Assembly: GCF_000512895.1 (NCBI RefSeq)
Contig: NZ_CP007033.1
Location: 2,653,001-2,717,000 of the forward strand
Reading direction: 5' to 3'
From: Dehalobacter restrictus DSM 9455
GTDB lineage: Bacteria > Bacillota > Desulfitobacteriia > Desulfitobacteriales > Syntrophobotulaceae
Length of the DNA stretch: 64,000 nt
A model generated the notes under the pieces. The model saw nothing but the letters and a program-made list of their open reading frames with translations, did no database searches and was not told where the DNA came from. How positions within the stretch are numbered: the first letter of the stretch is position 1; every line of letters starts with the position of its first letter. The translations under genes and the position numbers were made by a program. Below are positions 63,322-64,000 of this stretch, piece after piece.

Positions 63322-64000
63322 CTAGGAGAGCAGAATAATAAATTCAGAACCTTCTCCGACTTTGCTTCGGACTGTGATTCTACCATTGTGGCCCAGGATA
63401 ATGATCTTGGCAATCGCGAGTCCCAAGCCATAACCGCCCCGATCCTTCGTTCTGGACTGGTCGGAGCGGTAGAAACGGTCAAAGATGTGCTTCAACTCTT
63501 CATTTGTCATACCTGCACCGGTATCCTTAATACTTATCGCAATGGACTCCCCTTCTTTGCTAAGACGGACCGTAATCTGTCCGCCAGCCGGTGTATATTT
63601 CATCGCATTGTCCATAAAGATCCGACAGGCCTGTTTCATTAGGTTTCGATCGCCAAACATAGAGATTTCCTGATTGAGCTCATTATTGATTTGATGCCCG
63701 GAATCGATGATCTGGGTCTCTTTGATGACTTCCAGGAGCATTTCCGTGAGGCTGAATTCTTCCTTTTGATAGGCGAGCGTACTGTTGTCATGCCTGGCAA
63801 GAAACAGCAGTTTGTCAATCAGCTCCTGCATATTCCCGGCTTCATTTTTGATAGCCGTTATTGATTCCTGAAGAACTTCCTGATCGTTTTTTCCCCAGCG
63901 GTCCAGCATAACTGCATAGCCCTGTATCACGGCAATCGGTGTCCTTAGCTCATGCGAAGCATCGGATACAAACTGTTTCTGCCTATTATATTGGTCCTCT
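63322..64000 (-). CDS. Sensor histidine kinase, C-terminal part (runs off right edge)
   Basis: The visible 226 codons have HisKA (FVSDASHELRTPIAVIQGYA), and HATPase_c with IFMDNAMKYTPAGG, DTGAGM and YGLGLAIAK. The N-terminal sensor region lies outside the window. The segments resemble kinases of the OmpR-partner class. The frame reads through the window edge, so the internal Met in IQGYAVML is not the start. Confidence 0.92.
   Translation of the reverse strand, partial: EDQYNRQKQFVSDASHELRTPIAVIQGYAVMLDRWGKNDQEVLQESITAIKNEAGNMQELIDKLLFLARHDNSTLAYQKEEFSLTEMLLEVIKETQIIDSGHQINNELNQEISMFGDRNLMKQACRIFMDNAMKYTPAGGQITVRLSKEGESIAISIKDTGAGMTNEELKHIFDRFYRSDQSRTKDRGGYGLGLAIAKIIILGHNGRITVRSKVGEGSEFIILLS

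Noticed and set aside
1-64000. CRISPR arrays, tRNA and rRNA genes
   Set aside because: No regularly spaced repeats and no tRNA- or rRNA-like segments were recognised on either strand.

Overview
The window reads as chromosomal DNA of an anaerobic, endospore-forming Firmicute, most like the Peptococcaceae/Desulfitobacteriaceae group (Desulfitobacterium, Dehalobacter, Desulfosporosinus). The basis is a clostridial-type FASII cluster with FabK and a FabT-like regulator, pyruvate:ferredoxin oxidoreductase, rubredoxin, a B12-dependent ribonucleotide reductase, the germination pair SleB/YpeB, tiny YjcZ-like sporulation proteins and many two-component and c-di-GMP proteins. The genus is inference. 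No rRNA, tRNA or CRISPR array was seen.

Layout. 1-9.97 kb: a leftward fatty-acid synthesis operon, fabT-fabH-acpP-fabK-fabD-fabG-fabF-accB-fabZ-accC-accD-accA (accA runs off the left edge). 10-15.8 kb: LysM protein, unknown membrane protein, DUF1540, hotdog thioesterase, sensor kinase plus HD-GYP regulator, DUF1294 and zinc-ribbon proteins. 15.9-18.9 kb: nrdJ under NrdR-like boxes, then two tiny genes. 18.9-21.4 kb: tetR and a broken yhgE-type gene, flanked by two related hairpins. 21.4-25 kb: nifJ. 25.2-28.5 kb: secreted coiled-coil protein, lipoprotein and a kinase/regulator pair. 28.6-29.8 kb: rubredoxin, a permease remnant, a FadR-type regulator. 29.9-32 kb: sleB-ypeB. 32-36.3 kb: Crp/Fnr regulator, small unknown protein, orphan branched-chain-type binding lipoprotein, DEAD-box helicase. 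36.4-40 kb: modABC and a divergent HTH/binding-protein regulator. 40-46.7 kb: DegV, lipoprotein, a frameshifted kinase with its regulator, a GGDEF protein, an aminotransferase. 46.8-48.3 kb: DUF2922/DUF1659 pair and a 5'-truncated DUF3102 gene beside a 42-bp perfect palindrome. 48.3-53.8 kb: HtrA protease, Ni/Co ECF transporter (CbiMN-Q-O), glycosyltransferase-GtrA. 53.9-62.5 kb: a four-gene operon of Sfp-type phosphopantetheinyl transferase, one-module NRPS (C-A-T-reductase), membrane sensor kinase and receiver/HD-GYP regulator. 62.8-64 kb: two YjcZ-like peptides and a partial kinase.

The best candidate for a new system is the 53.9-62.5 kb operon. The NRPS has one module, an adenylation code close to that for glycine, a leading condensation domain and a reductive release domain, so an N-acyl glycine aldehyde or alcohol is the simplest predicted product. 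Its stop codon overlaps the start of a six-helix sensor kinase, which in turn overlaps the start of a c-di-GMP phosphodiesterase-type regulator. One transcript may therefore make a small molecule together with a pathway that senses it or responds to the same cue. This functional link is inference; the gene order, overlaps and domain motifs are read from the sequence.

Other links: the cobalt/nickel importer could serve the B12 demand of NrdJ, molybdate import is paired with its likely sensor, and several loci (yhgE, one histidine kinase, the permease remnant, DUF3102) show decay.
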